Shown here piece after piece: positions 26,353 to 35,092 of a stretch of 64,000 nucleotides of DNA. The stretch covers positions 1 to 64,000 of the forward strand of contig JAHBUL010000003.1 of NCBI GenBank assembly GCA_019638085.1. Direction: 5' to 3'. Source of the stretch: Flavobacteriales bacterium (GTDB taxonomy: Bacteria > Bacteroidota > Bacteroidia > Flavobacteriales_F > PHOS-HE28). Position 1 is the stretch's first letter, and the number at the start of each line of letters is the position of its first letter. The notes beneath the pieces are model-generated. The model had not been told where the DNA came from. It worked only from the letters and a program-made list of their open reading frames with translations, and ran no database searches. The position numbers were made by a program, and so were the translations under genes.

Positions 26353-28959
26353 ATGACCCCTTTTTTACGCAGTGTCCTTCTGATCGTTCTGGTTGCCATC
26401 ACCAGCGCATTCACCTTCGCGCAGAACGGCGAAAGCGCCGTACGGTACTGGATGCAGGAGCATTATGCCGAACATGGCCTCACGAAAAAGGATGCGGCGG
26501 ATTGGCGCATCACCGACCAGTCCACGGATAAGCGCGGCATCACCTACCTGTACATCCGCCAGGAAGCGAACGGGTTACCGGTACACGGAGCCGTGGCCAA
26601 CTTCGCGCTGAAGAACGGCGCGGTGATCAGCTTCGGGAACCGGCTCCAAGCCGATGTTTCCGGCAGGGTGGGTTCTTCATCGCCCGGCATGCATGTGGCG
26701 GATGCGGTGCGCTCGGCAGCACGCCAGCTGGGTCTTACCGCGACAGATGTGCGTGTGACGGAACGAATTTCGCACACTGAACTAGTGCTTGGCCCCAGCG
26801 GTATTTCCCGCGATCCCATTCCTGCGGAACTGGTCTATCAAGTAGTGGATGAAGGAGCGATCCCCTTGGCGTGGGACCTGGTGATCCGTGAGCTCGGCGG
26901 CGAACATTGGTGGCATGTAGCGGTGGATGCACAAAGCGGCAAGATCCTCCGTCAGATCGATTGGATCGTAAGCTGCACCGTACCCGCGGGCTTGGGCCGG
27001 CCGGGATACAATGCGGCGGTGGACCTGGTGCAGGCCGCGCCGCCGGTGCCCGCTGCGGCAGCCATGCCCCCGCCCGATGGTTCCGGCTATCGCGTGTTCC
27101 CGTTCCCTACGGAAAGTCCCGGCCATGGCCCGCACATTCTGGTGAATGATCCCGCGGACCCGGTGGCTTCGCCCTATGGCTGGCACGATACCGACGGCAT
27201 GCCCGGCGCGGAATACACCATCACCCGAGGTAACAACGTGTACGCTGGTGAAGACTGGGCCGACACGGACGTGATCGGCTACAGTCCGGATGGTGGCAAC
27301 GGCCTGAACTTCGATTTCCCGTACACACCTCCGCAGGATCCGGATGATTACATCGATGCGGCCATCACCAACTTGTTCTACACCTGCAACGTGCTGCACG
27401 ACGTGTGGTACCACTACGGCTTCGATGAGGAGAGCGGGAACTTCCAGCAGACCAACTACACGGGTACCGGTCTCGGCGGGGATGCGGTCTATGCACAGGC
27501 ACAGGATGGCAGCGGTACCAACAACGCCAACTTCGGCACGCCGGAGGACGGATCTCCCGGGGCGATGCAGATGTACCTGTGGCGTACCACGGAGGCCGAT
27601 TCCTTCATCGTGAACAGCCCCATGGCGATCGCGGGTGATTATACCATCGAGGTGGGAGGTTTCGGGCCTACGCTAACGTCCGCCGGCATTACGGCCGACC
27701 TGATGCTGGTGCAGGATGATACCGCCCCGGCAACTGATGGCTGCGAGACCATCGTGAATGCGGCGGCCTTGTCCGGCAAGATCGCCGTGGTGGATCGCGG
27801 GACTTGCACCTTCGTCAGCAAAGTACTGGCGTTGGAAGCTGCTGGCGCCATCGCCGTGATCGTGGTGAACAATGTGGGCGGAGCACCGATCACCATGGGC
27901 GGCACCGATCCCGGCGGCATCACCATTCCGTCCGTCATGGTATCCATGGCCAACGGGCAGACCATCAAGAACGCCATGGTGAACGGGGCGGTGAACGGCA
28001 CGCTGAAAGGAGCCGGCCTGGAGAGCTTGCGCGATAGCGACTTCGACAATGGCATCATTGCGCACGAGTATGGCCATGGGGTCTCCAACCGCCTGACCGG
28101 TGGCCCGAACAATGTGGACTGCCTCGGGAACGATGAACAGATGGGTGAGGGCTGGAGCGATTGGATGGGTATGGTGCTCACCATGCAAGCAGGCGACCTT
28201 TCGCAAACAGGCCGCGGCGTGGGCACCTTCGTGAAGGCTGAGGGGCCCGACGGCCCGGGCATCCGGCCGGCGCCCTATTCCACTGACATGGCGGTGAACC
28301 CGTACACCTACGGCATCACCAACACCAGTGGATTCCAAGGCGTGCATGCACGTGGCTTTGTATGGGCAACCATGCTCTGGGACCTCACATGGGACCTGGT
28401 GGACGAGGAAGGCTTCGACCCGAACATGTACACCGGTACCGGCGGCAACAACACCGCCATGCGCTTGGTGATGGATGGCCTGAAGCTGCAACCCTGCGAA
28501 CCGGGCTTCGTGGATGGACGCGATGCGATCCTGCTGGCCGATGAACTGAACTACGGTGGTGTACACGGCTGCCTCATCTGGAAAGCCTTCGCCCGCCGCG
28601 GCCTCGGGTACAGTTCAAGCCAAGGCAATTCCCTCTCCTCGAACGATCAGGTGGAGGCCTTTGACATTCCGGCGGCCTGCCTCTCGGTGGGCGTTCAGGA
28701 GGTCACGCAACGCCCTAACGGTTTCATCGTTGCGCCCGGTCCGGGTTCCGCGCAGATGCAGCTGATGTTGGGTTCCGAGCTGGGCACGGATGCCACGGTC
28801 AGGTTGATCGGCATGGACGGCCGTTTGCTGCGCGAAGTGCGGATGCCGCGCGGGAGCACAACACTAACGCTCGACATGAGCAGCTTGGCACATGCGGCCT
28901 ACATCGTGGAACTGGCTGCGGAGAATGCACGCCCGGAACGCAAGCGCTTCGTGTACTGA
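26353..28959 (+). CDS. secreted M36 (fungalysin-like) metallopeptidase with PA and T9SS domains
   Basis: The 868-aa product from the ATG at 26353 starts with a signal peptide (LVAITSAFTFAQ). An FTP/PepSY-type propeptide (about 30-215) comes next, then an M36 zinc peptidase with HEYGHG from residue 571 and the third ligand Glu in EQMGEGWSDW. A PA domain (about 455-560) is inserted ahead of the active site, and a T9SS sorting domain ends the chain. The upstream start at 26245 adds residues unlike a signal and is rejected. It should be exported by the type IX system to degrade protein outside the cell. Confidence 0.92.
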   Translation: MTPFLRSVLLIVLVAITSAFTFAQNGESAVRYWMQEHYAEHGLTKKDAADWRITDQSTDKRGITYLYIRQEANGLPVHGAVANFALKNGAVISFGNRLQADVSGRVGSSSPGMHVADAVRSAARQLGLTATDVRVTERISHTELVLGPSGISRDPIPAELVYQVVDEGAIPLAWDLVIRELGGEHWWHVAVDAQSGKILRQIDWIVSCTVPAGLGRPGYNAAVDLVQAAPPVPAAAAMPPPDGSGYRVFPFPTESPGHGPHILVNDPADPVASPYGWHDTDGMPGAEYTITRGNNVYAGEDWADTDVIGYSPDGGNGLNFDFPYTPPQDPDDYIDAAITNLFYTCNVLHDVWYHYGFDEESGNFQQTNYTGTGLGGDAVYAQAQDGSGTNNANFGTPEDGSPGAMQMYLWRTTEADSFIVNSPMAIAGDYTIEVGGFGPTLTSAGITADLMLVQDDTAPATDGCETIVNAAALSGKIAVVDRGTCTFVSKVLALEAAGAIAVIVVNNVGGAPITMGGTDPGGITIPSVMVSMANGQTIKNAMVNGAVNGTLKGAGLESLRDSDFDNGIIAHEYGHGVSNRLTGGPNNVDCLGNDEQMGEGWSDWMGMVLTMQAGDLSQTGRGVGTFVKAEGPDGPGIRPAPYSTDMAVNPYTYGITNTSGFQGVHARGFVWATMLWDLTWDLVDEEGFDPNMYTGTGGNNTAMRLVMDGLKLQPCEPGFVDGRDAILLADELNYGGVHGCLIWKAFARRGLGYSSSQGNSLSSNDQVEAFDIPAACLSVGVQEVTQRPNGFIVAPGPGSAQMQLMLGSELGTDATVRLIGMDGRLLREVRMPRGSTTLTLDMSSLAHAAYIVELAAENARPERKRFVY

Positions 28960-28983
28960 ATCACCGGATGGTGGTCCGGATGC

Positions 28984-29238
28984 TCAGGTCTTGAAGCGCA
29001 CAAAGAGCCGCCCGAAGTTCGTGCTGTCCTTATCGATGCGGTGGAAGAGCTTCTTCACCTCCGGTTGCTGCAGGTAGCGGATCACCTTCTTCTTCAGCTG
29101 GCCACTGCCCTTGCCGGGGATGATCTCCAAGAGCGGGATCCGGCGATCCACGCAATGCTGCATGGCCTCATCCAGAGCCCGGTCTATCTGGATGCCCTTG
29201 TTGAAGATCTCGTGCAGGTCCAGCTTGTGCTTGGCCAT
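28984..29238 (-). CDS. small Smr-domain protein
   Basis: This 84-aa protein consists of a single Smr domain. LDLHEI matches the DLHG motif, IIPGKGSGQLKKKV matches the H-G-x-G-x-G-x-L nucleic-acid-binding loop with Pro in place of His, and the chain ends FGRLFVRFKT. Smr domains nick branched DNA or cleave stalled-ribosome mRNA. The loss of the His in the HGxG position may reduce nuclease activity. It is convergent with the M36 peptidase gene. The chain is short but complete for a stand-alone Smr protein. Confidence 0.85.
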   Translation of the reverse strand: MAKHKLDLHEIFNKGIQIDRALDEAMQHCVDRRIPLLEIIPGKGSGQLKKKVIRYLQQPEVKKLFHRIDKDSTNFGRLFVRFKT

Positions 29239-29361
29239 GTGGGGCGGGGTTGATCGGGCACAAGATGCGGATGCTTTTCAACAGCATCTGCGGGACGAGC
29301 GCTACGTTCAAGGGACTATGGAAATACGTTCGGTCGGGCCTTTTCAATACAGGCCGATCAA

Positions 29362-29562
29362 CTACTTCCGGCTGCTCTTCACCCGTATCGGCTGCAGCTT
29401 GCCTGTGCCAATGGCCAAAAGCGTGATGAAGAGGAGGTAGAGGCCCACGAAGCCGGCATGCACGCTTTGGATGCCGATCACCAGTGCCATAAAGATGTGC
29501 AACAACGCTGTAACGACCAGTCCGACCGAACCGATCACGTAGAAGGGTGGGAGCTTGTTCAT
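29362..29562 (-). CDS. small two-span membrane protein
   Basis: The 66-aa product from the ATG at 29562 has two predicted membrane segments (YVIGSVGLVVTALLHIFMAL and GLYLLFITLLAIGTG) and a short basic tail. The longer frame to 29613 adds an implausible N-terminus. No family is recognised. It stands upstream of the Smr gene on the same strand, with a 123-bp gap. Confidence 0.6.
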   Translation of the reverse strand: MNKLPPFYVIGSVGLVVTALLHIFMALVIGIQSVHAGFVGLYLLFITLLAIGTGKLQPIRVKSSRK

Positions 29563-29664
29563 GGAACACAAGGTACGACAATTCCACGTGAGGGAGGATT
29601 TCGTGTACTCCAAATGCCGGGGTGATTGCTGGCCGGCAGGACCGGGATAATGGGGTCACTGCAT

Positions 29665-29785
29665 TCGATCGCGTATCTCAATGTGGGCTCTCGCTCGGCT
29701 TTTTGCCGAGCCTGCATGCCGTAGGGATGTGAGCGCATTCTAAGGCCTCCGGCCTGTCGCAGAACGGTTATTGTTCTGCGTTCAA
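29665..29785. repeat. hairpin repeats
   Basis: A perfect hairpin (GCTCGGC, TTTTT, GCCGAGC) at 29693-29711 is followed by AGGCCTCCGGCCT at about 29741-29754 and a second hairpin (GCAGAAC...GTTCTGC) at 29759-29780. The first two elements also occur together, in reverse, at 2500-2545. Confidence 0.65.
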
Positions 29786-29798
29786 AACACATGTGTGA

Positions 29799-30524
29799 TC
29801 AAGCGTCTTCGGATGGTGTTGAAAAATTCATCCATGCTTCATCAGGAACCCTTGTTCCCCTGGGGGAGAAAATGGTGCAGTGCCAGTTTGCCTTGTTCTG
29901 GCTCTCGTCCAATTGCCCAATGATCAGCAGGTATTCCGTTTCCTCAAACTCCGGGCATTTGTGCCAAGCGGCTTCCAACATGTCCTTGAGTTGCTTGCGG
30001 GTTTCGTCGATGTGATTCTGGCTTACTCCGTTGGAATCGGCATCCGAGGTGTAAGTAATGAGCACCTTCAGCCTGCTTCGCAGCAGGATCAGTTTCTCCA
30101 TTTCCTGCCAACTTATTCCACAGCTACTTTCCTGTTCGATCAAAATCTCGGGTATTATCGGATGGAAGCGGCTATCCCATTCAACTTGGTCGTTTGCCTG
30201 CCAAGAATAGGGCCTCCGGATATTCTCTTTTCTGGCGATCACGAGATCGACGTGCTTGAACTCTTTCTGGCAGCGCCAGCCGGGGCCTAGTTCAGCCAAT
30301 AGGAATTTGCCTAACGGGCTATTGCCTTCGTTTTTACTTTCATTTTCACTTTCAATTTCTGTTGGTGTTGGGGGGCGATAAGGCACAGCACATGCGTAAC
30401 CGATGGTCCTGCCCGTCCATTCCTTGTTCTTGTACCATGCCTGCTGCCAGATTTCTTTCCCCACAAGGAACTTCTCCTGTCCGACGAACTCCTTCCACAC
30501 CTCAATGAATTTCTCCGCTTTCAT
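29799..30524 (-). CDS. possible nuclease-like partner protein, 241 aa
   Basis: No family is recognised. The central strand pattern HVDLVIAR (D93), then PEILIEQESS (E130, E132), then a helix with KLILLRSRLKVLITY, is reminiscent of restriction-endonuclease-like folds, where acidic residues sit on consecutive strands. That reading is tentative. There is no signal peptide or membrane segment. Its start overlaps the last codons of the AAA+/M41 protease gene by four bases (30521-30524), so the two are coupled and probably work together as effector and ATP-driven protease. Confidence 0.6.
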   Translation of the reverse strand: MKAEKFIEVWKEFVGQEKFLVGKEIWQQAWYKNKEWTGRTIGYACAVPYRPPTPTEIESENESKNEGNSPLGKFLLAELGPGWRCQKEFKHVDLVIARKENIRRPYSWQANDQVEWDSRFHPIIPEILIEQESSCGISWQEMEKLILLRSRLKVLITYTSDADSNGVSQNHIDETRKQLKDMLEAAWHKCPEFEETEYLLIIGQLDESQNKANWHCTIFSPRGTRVPDEAWMNFSTPSEDA

Positions 30525-32476
30525 GCTTCAGTCAAATTGAGGGTTCCAATGTATTGAGTTTCTTCAGCAGGGTTCAGCAGTTCCTCCAGCTCGCGCATGT
30601 TCAGCGAACCTTTTGCTCGCAGGCGCTCCACGCAACGGTCGAAGAGTTCTTGCTGCCCTTCCAAGGTGGCGATCGCCATGTCTTCGGCAGCTTCCATCCA
30701 TTCGCGGGCTTGCCTATCCACCGCCGCCTGTGCCGTGCGAATACCTCCGATAGAATCTGCCGAGGGATGCTCCGCGAAATACAGCGGCATGCCGCCCATG
30801 CCGTGGTTCTTTACCATGTTCAGTGCGAAATCCGTGGCCTGTTGGATGTCCCTTGTGCTACCGGTAGACACGCCATCAGCCCCGAAGTGAATCCGCTCGG
30901 CGACCCATCCGCCCAACAGGCTCGCCAGTTCCGGAATGATCTCCGAACGCAGGCGTGGCATCTTGGGGCGACGGTCCCAAGCCACGAAGCCGACCACCTG
31001 CGGGTCCCGTGTGCGGGCGCAGACCTGCAAGGGTTTTTTGCCGCAGAGCAGCACACCGCAGAGGAGGTGGCCCACCTCATGCACAGCGGTCCGCGTGATC
31101 TGGTTTTCTCCCGTGTCGTGCGGTTCGTGGCGGATCACGGGTAATGGAAGTACGGCATCGTGTTCCTTGCCATCCACGGTAAGGCGGGCCACGTAGCGGC
31201 CATCGGTAATGCCGAACGCAATGCTTGATGCAGCTTCCGCACTAGGCAGGTCCATGGTTTGGGAAAGCAGCAGAGGCACGGTGTTCTGGACGGCTTGCAC
31301 TACGGGCCGCGCTCCCAGCACGGCGATGGCGGAAGTGCTGCGCAGATGGTCTACCAGCGCGGCATCCACGGTGATGGTGCGATCACAATGTGCCGAGAGC
31401 TTGTCGGTGAGTTCGGTCACTGTGGACTGAACTATCGCATCAACCGTGGCTTTTCCGATCGGCGGAAATACAACGTGCGATGCGCCTAATCTTCCTACCT
31501 GTTCGATGCGGAATAGCTCCGTCAATGCATTCTGCACACCGGCCAGACCGATGTCGCGGTGGCGGTGCAGAAGCACATCGGGATCCAACTCTGCCAGTGC
31601 TTCCTTTTCGGAAGTGTAGAGTTCGTCCAGGTTGCCGGATAAGATCACGAGCATCCTACTGGCATCCACCACCCGTGCGGTCAAAGCTTTGCGGAGCAGC
31701 TCATCTATCCAAAGAAGGATCCCGTCCCCGGACAAGATGGACAGCCGCTGTTCGAGTTCAATGAGCGATGGCTGTGGTTGATGGTGCAAGTGCCGGAACT
31801 GTTCCAACGTATTTGGGGATACGGCGTAACCTGCACTCCCTGGGCGAGATGATCCGGCTTCCATCACTTCGTTGTATTTCTCCTGTCCTTCTACAACACG
31901 GCCATTACGGATCCGCACGCCTGCCGCCAACGCACGAATGAGCCGATCTTTGAAATAGACCAGCTCCATTTCATTGCCGAAGTGCGGCCAAGTGACGATG
32001 CGACCTGAATCCAAGAGTTCCCATAATTCGCGAAGCGCGGTTGGTTCCTCGGTCTCAACACCATTTTTCTTTGTGCGGGCATGTTGAAATTCATCTACAA
32101 CAAGTATGAACGGGGTGCCTGTCTGGAGCTTCTCGATACGGTCTTTGAAACAGCTAAGCCAGTAGCTGTCTCGGCATTCCCCGGCATCGAGCCAGTAGGT
32201 GCGGTCCTCCAATCCTGCAGCGCGTACCATGGAACGGATCAAGCTGCTTTTTCCTGTGCCGGTCATGCCCCAGAGGCCGATGACTTGCGGGCGGGACTGG
32301 GTTTCGGCGAAGCGGTACCATGGCGCGAAGGCATCGAGCAAGCGCTGGATCTCCGCATCGATGCCGAAGTGATCGGTGCGTAGCCGATCGAACAGTCCGT
32401 TGAGGTTGGCGGTGCGATCGGCGAGGCTGGCGGGTATGGGTGAAGTGTGCATACCGCAAGATTCAGACACCACCAT
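30521..32476 (-). CDS. AAA+ ATPase fused to FtsH-type M41 zinc protease
   Basis: The 651-aa chain has an ATPase module at residues 60-400 with Walker A GMTGTGKS (70-77) and Walker B ILVVDEFQ (124-131). The sensor region has MLVILSGNLDELY, and the lid has residues around GARPVVQAVQNTV. The C-terminal M41 protease has HEVGH at 466-470 and the third zinc ligand in GSTRDIQQAT. GGWVAERIHFGADG and FALNMVKNHGMG match FtsH closely. The two N-terminal membrane spans of FtsH are missing, so it is soluble. Between WYL regulator and nuclease-like genes, it resembles a defence module rather than housekeeping FtsH. The start may be 32476 or the Met at 32452. Confidence 0.85.
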   Translation of the reverse strand: MVVSESCGMHTSPIPASLADRTANLNGLFDRLRTDHFGIDAEIQRLLDAFAPWYRFAETQSRPQVIGLWGMTGTGKSSLIRSMVRAAGLEDRTYWLDAGECRDSYWLSCFKDRIEKLQTGTPFILVVDEFQHARTKKNGVETEEPTALRELWELLDSGRIVTWPHFGNEMELVYFKDRLIRALAAGVRIRNGRVVEGQEKYNEVMEAGSSRPGSAGYAVSPNTLEQFRHLHHQPQPSLIELEQRLSILSGDGILLWIDELLRKALTARVVDASRMLVILSGNLDELYTSEKEALAELDPDVLLHRHRDIGLAGVQNALTELFRIEQVGRLGASHVVFPPIGKATVDAIVQSTVTELTDKLSAHCDRTITVDAALVDHLRSTSAIAVLGARPVVQAVQNTVPLLLSQTMDLPSAEAASSIAFGITDGRYVARLTVDGKEHDAVLPLPVIRHEPHDTGENQITRTAVHEVGHLLCGVLLCGKKPLQVCARTRDPQVVGFVAWDRRPKMPRLRSEIIPELASLLGGWVAERIHFGADGVSTGSTRDIQQATDFALNMVKNHGMGGMPLYFAEHPSADSIGGIRTAQAAVDRQAREWMEAAEDMAIATLEGQQELFDRCVERLRAKGSLNMRELEELLNPAEETQYIGTLNLTEA

Positions 32477-32509
32477 GACAAAACATGTCGTGGTATGGAA
32501 ATGCGGTCA

Positions 32510-33400
32510 CTATCCGTACTGCTGGGCGGCTTCCAAGTGCGCCAGCTTGATCGCCTTGGCCAAGTATTTCGGCTCCATTACGCGCACTGCATTGCCCAAG
32601 GCGAGGATGATCTGACGCAGCTCGAAGTTGGCCATGACGAACAGCGAGATAGTGGCTCCGTCCTCGTCCTCTTGTTCCACCTGTTGGGAAGGATGCAGCG
32701 GCAGCGCCTTCGCGTATGGCGCCTGCATCGCATTGAAGCGCAGCACGATCCGCTCGGGCACTTCTGGGCTGGTGTCCACGCCGATCGTTTGGTCGTACAG
32801 TTCGGCGATCTTCCCATCGTGCCGTTTGAAGCGCTTGGCCAGCACGGTGATCTCTTTGATGCGGTCCAGGCCAAGTGCGATGGGGCGCACATGCTCCGCG
32901 CTCGGCCCAAGCACATACCAACGGCCACGGTATTCTTTGAGCAAATGCGGCTGGATCCGGAAAGCCTTGGCGGCATCCGCATAGAATTTCTGGTACAGCA
33001 CCTTCACCTCCCTCCGTTCGCGGATAGCGCGCAGCAGTGGCGCGATGTGCTTGATGCCGCGCAAGCGCCCCAGCTCCTCGAAGTGGATGCAACGTCGCAA
33101 CTCACCGAGCCCTTGGCCACCATCGCGCACCAGTTCCAGCAGTTGGGCGCGCTCCAGCAGTTGCATCAGACCCGGCAGGTCCTCTTCATCTCCGGTGATG
33201 CGGTAGGTGTTGCGGCTTCGGTCGTACACGGTATCCACACCGAATTCGTCGCGCAGTTCGGCGAGGTCGCGTTGTATGGTGCGTTTGTTCAGCTCGAAGC
33301 CTTGGTCCGTCAAGTGCTCGCTCAACTCCGCGAGCGTTGGGGCGTGCTGGAGCCGCTCCAGGATGAGCAGGTAGCGTTTGAGCTTTCCTTGTTGGGACAT
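32510..33400 (-). CDS. WYL-domain transcriptional regulator
   Basis: This 296-aa regulator has an N-terminal winged helix (residues about 5-60, with LNKRTIQRDLAELRDEFG as recognition helix), a WYL domain (about 125-205, with GRWYVLGPS) and a C-terminal WCX-type extension. WYL proteins sense nucleic acid or nucleotides and often repress phage-defence operons. The gene is the first of the block, 33 bases upstream of the AAA+/M41 gene on the same strand. It probably controls that operon, and autoregulation is likely but not shown. Confidence 0.9.
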   Translation of the reverse strand: MSQQGKLKRYLLILERLQHAPTLAELSEHLTDQGFELNKRTIQRDLAELRDEFGVDTVYDRSRNTYRITGDEEDLPGLMQLLERAQLLELVRDGGQGLGELRRCIHFEELGRLRGIKHIAPLLRAIRERREVKVLYQKFYADAAKAFRIQPHLLKEYRGRWYVLGPSAEHVRPIALGLDRIKEITVLAKRFKRHDGKIAELYDQTIGVDTSPEVPERIVLRFNAMQAPYAKALPLHPSQQVEQEDEDGATISLFVMANFELRQIILALGNAVRVMEPKYLAKAIKLAHLEAAQQYG

Positions 33401-33495
33401 GGGGGGCGATCAGACGATCAGATGATCAGATTTTCGGGACTATCATCGTCGGTTCAGCCAGCAAGAACACATTGTAGAATGACCACTGGATCACA

Positions 33496-33750
33496 TCACC
33501 CGGCCTCATCCGCCGTAGTTTGGGTCCGCTCCTTCACTACCAGCTCGTTGATGTCGGGTTCATATTCGCTGTATGCGGTAGTGCCGAAAAGGTTGGCTGC
33601 GGCCAGCAGTTCTTCGTCACGTTCCGCCAAAGTGCCTTCCGGTCCGGAACGCAAAACGTCCAACAATCGCTTCAACTTCGTCAACACCTTAGCATCGTCT
33701 GTGCCAACCAATTGCTGGTCCAGTGTGAGCTTGAGGGCTTGGATGTTCAT
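33496..33750 (-). CDS. small acidic protein, possible antitoxin
   Basis: The 84-aa acidic protein has an N-terminal helical part (ALKLTLDQQLVGTDD, KVLTKLKRLLDVL) and a flexible acidic tail ending TTADEAG. The size and layout resemble antitoxins, but no toxin gene follows on the same strand. It lies 95 bases upstream of the WYL regulator gene and may share its transcript. No family is recognised. Confidence 0.5.
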   Translation of the reverse strand: MNIQALKLTLDQQLVGTDDAKVLTKLKRLLDVLRSGPEGTLAERDEELLAAANLFGTTAYSEYEPDINELVVKERTQTTADEAG

Positions 33751-33818
33751 GGCAGGATGGCTTTTGCGAAGTTAAGGGTTCGCCGACAGAAGTAGTAAGC
33801 GGTGGTTATCCGGTTGTA

Positions 33819-33870
33819 ACCGCGATCTCCGCCCGGATTGCAAGCGGCAGCCCGGCGCAGGAGCTTGGCA
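33819..33870. repeat. dispersed repeat family 'GATCTCCGCCCG', copy 1
   Basis: GATCTCCGCCCGGATTGCAA, then GCGGCAGCCCGGCGCAGG. Related copies are at 35003-35045, 35895-36010 and 50345-50460, all in intergenic positions. The rest of 33776-33928 shows no gene. Confidence 0.6.
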
Positions 33871-33928
33871 TCAGTACCGTACCGCAGGCATAGTTTCGAA
33901 CACGGCCCCCATTCCTTATCTTTATGCC

Positions 33929-34156
33929 ATGGCTACGAAGAGCACTTCCGCAGGATCACCGCGCAAGGCAGCCAAGGCTCCACTTACGAGCAAGACCTTG
34001 CGCCGAGTTTCCGAATCTGCCACCAAGGCTGCAAGCCGATCGGCCTTTGATGAGGTTGATGAATTGCTGGTTGTAAAGGAGGGTTGGTTGGTGAAGGTGG
34101 ACAAGAAGGGGAAAGTCATTAGCCGGGTGAAGCGGATCAAACTCCCCGCAGCATAA
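33929..34156 (+). CDS. putative antitoxin of zeta-type toxin
   Basis: This 75-aa basic protein has a Lys/Ser/Ala-rich N-terminal half and a folded C-terminal part (ELLVVKEGWLVKVDKKG then VISRVKRIKLP). It lies 6 bases upstream of the zeta-toxin-like kinase gene on the same strand. Many zeta-like kinases in Bacteroidota have a short upstream gene of this shape as cognate antitoxin. The role rests on that pairing. The sequence itself has no recognised domain. The ATG at 33929 is the only sensible start. Confidence 0.65.
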   Translation: MATKSTSAGSPRKAAKAPLTSKTLRRVSESATKAASRSAFDEVDELLVVKEGWLVKVDKKGKVISRVKRIKLPAA

Positions 34157-34162
34157 CCCGAC

Positions 34163-34996
34163 ATGGCGGGGCCGTTGCGCTTGAGGGTCTTCGCTGGGCC
34201 GAACGGGTCCGGCAAGACAACCATTATCGACGCAGTGCGAAAGGCGCGCGTGAACGGCAAACCGGTGGATTTTGGCGTTTACATCAATGCGGATGAGATC
34301 GCAAAAGCATTGACGAAGGGATATGATCTCTCTCCCTTTGAACTGGATACGGGTAAGGTGGTGTTCTTGGTCTTTGCGGAAGGCTCGGGCTTGGTGAACA
34401 AGCACCTGTCCTTGGAAATGCTAAGCTCGGGTTTGATATGGAAGAATGATAAGGTCCGTTCCAAGCCGGGATTGCCCAAGGATCGAGTAGCGCAACTGAT
34501 CGCGCAATTCTTGTACGATGAATTGCTAAAAGCCAAACGCAAGTTCTCATTCGAAACGGTGTTCAGTCACCCTGGAAAGTTGGAATTGATGAAGCGTGCG
34601 AAGGCGCTTGGCTACAAAGTCTATTTGTATTTTATTTCAACCGAGGACGCTACGATCAATGTGCAACGCGTAAAGGAGATCCGTGTGAAGCAAGGTGGAC
34701 ACGATGTGCCTACGGATAAGATCATTAGCCGCTACGATCGGACCATGGCTCACCTGAATGAGGCGATGGCCATCGCGTATCACGCGTACGTCTGGGACAA
34801 TTCGAAACAAGGTGCGAGTACCTTGTTCTGCGAAATGAAACGGCCGGAATCCGGAATCGTCTGGAGCATACAAGCTGAACAGGTGCCTATCTGGTTCATG
34901 GAGCATTTCCTGTCGAAACATCCGGATGATTCTTATTTGGCAGATGTTTACGTGGACGCTATGAACCATTACATGGGGTTGTACGATCAGCAATGA
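34163..34996 (+). CDS. zeta toxin-like kinase
   Basis: This 277-aa P-loop kinase has Walker A FAGPNGSGKTT at about 10-20, then INADEIAKAL (about 45-54), which matches the zeta-toxin acidic catalytic motif. FSFETVFSHPGKLELMK and VYLYFISTED are also typical of the family. R-rich RVKEIRVKQGGHDVP resembles the nucleotide-sugar-binding region of zeta toxins, which phosphorylate UDP-N-acetylglucosamine. It is paired with the 75-aa gene six bases upstream. The substrate is inferred from the family. Confidence 0.85.
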   Translation: MAGPLRLRVFAGPNGSGKTTIIDAVRKARVNGKPVDFGVYINADEIAKALTKGYDLSPFELDTGKVVFLVFAEGSGLVNKHLSLEMLSSGLIWKNDKVRSKPGLPKDRVAQLIAQFLYDELLKAKRKFSFETVFSHPGKLELMKRAKALGYKVYLYFISTEDATINVQRVKEIRVKQGGHDVPTDKIISRYDRTMAHLNEAMAIAYHAYVWDNSKQGASTLFCEMKRPESGIVWSIQAEQVPIWFMEHFLSKHPDDSYLADVYVDAMNHYMGLYDQQ

Positions 34997-35002
34997 CCCA
35001 GC

Positions 35003-35045
35003 GGTGATCTCCGCCCGGGATGGGAGCGGCGGCTCGACGCAGACA
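35003..35045. repeat. dispersed repeat family 'GATCTCCGCCCG', copy 2
   Basis: GTGATCTCCGCCCGGGATGG followed by AGCGGCGGCTCGACGCAG lies directly downstream of the zeta gene. It matches the start of the copies at 33819 and 35895. Confidence 0.6.
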
Positions 35046-35092
35046 TCCTCACTTTCCTCCTCCCTTTATCTTGCGAACCAAAGATCTAGCGC

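Noticed and set aside
30521-32476. Housekeeping FtsH
   Set aside because: No membrane spans, atypical ATPase part and operon with WYL and nuclease-like genes. The cellular FtsH should be elsewhere.
32447-33775. Plus-strand 442-aa frame
   Set aside because: Covers the WYL regulator in antisense and lacks any domain.
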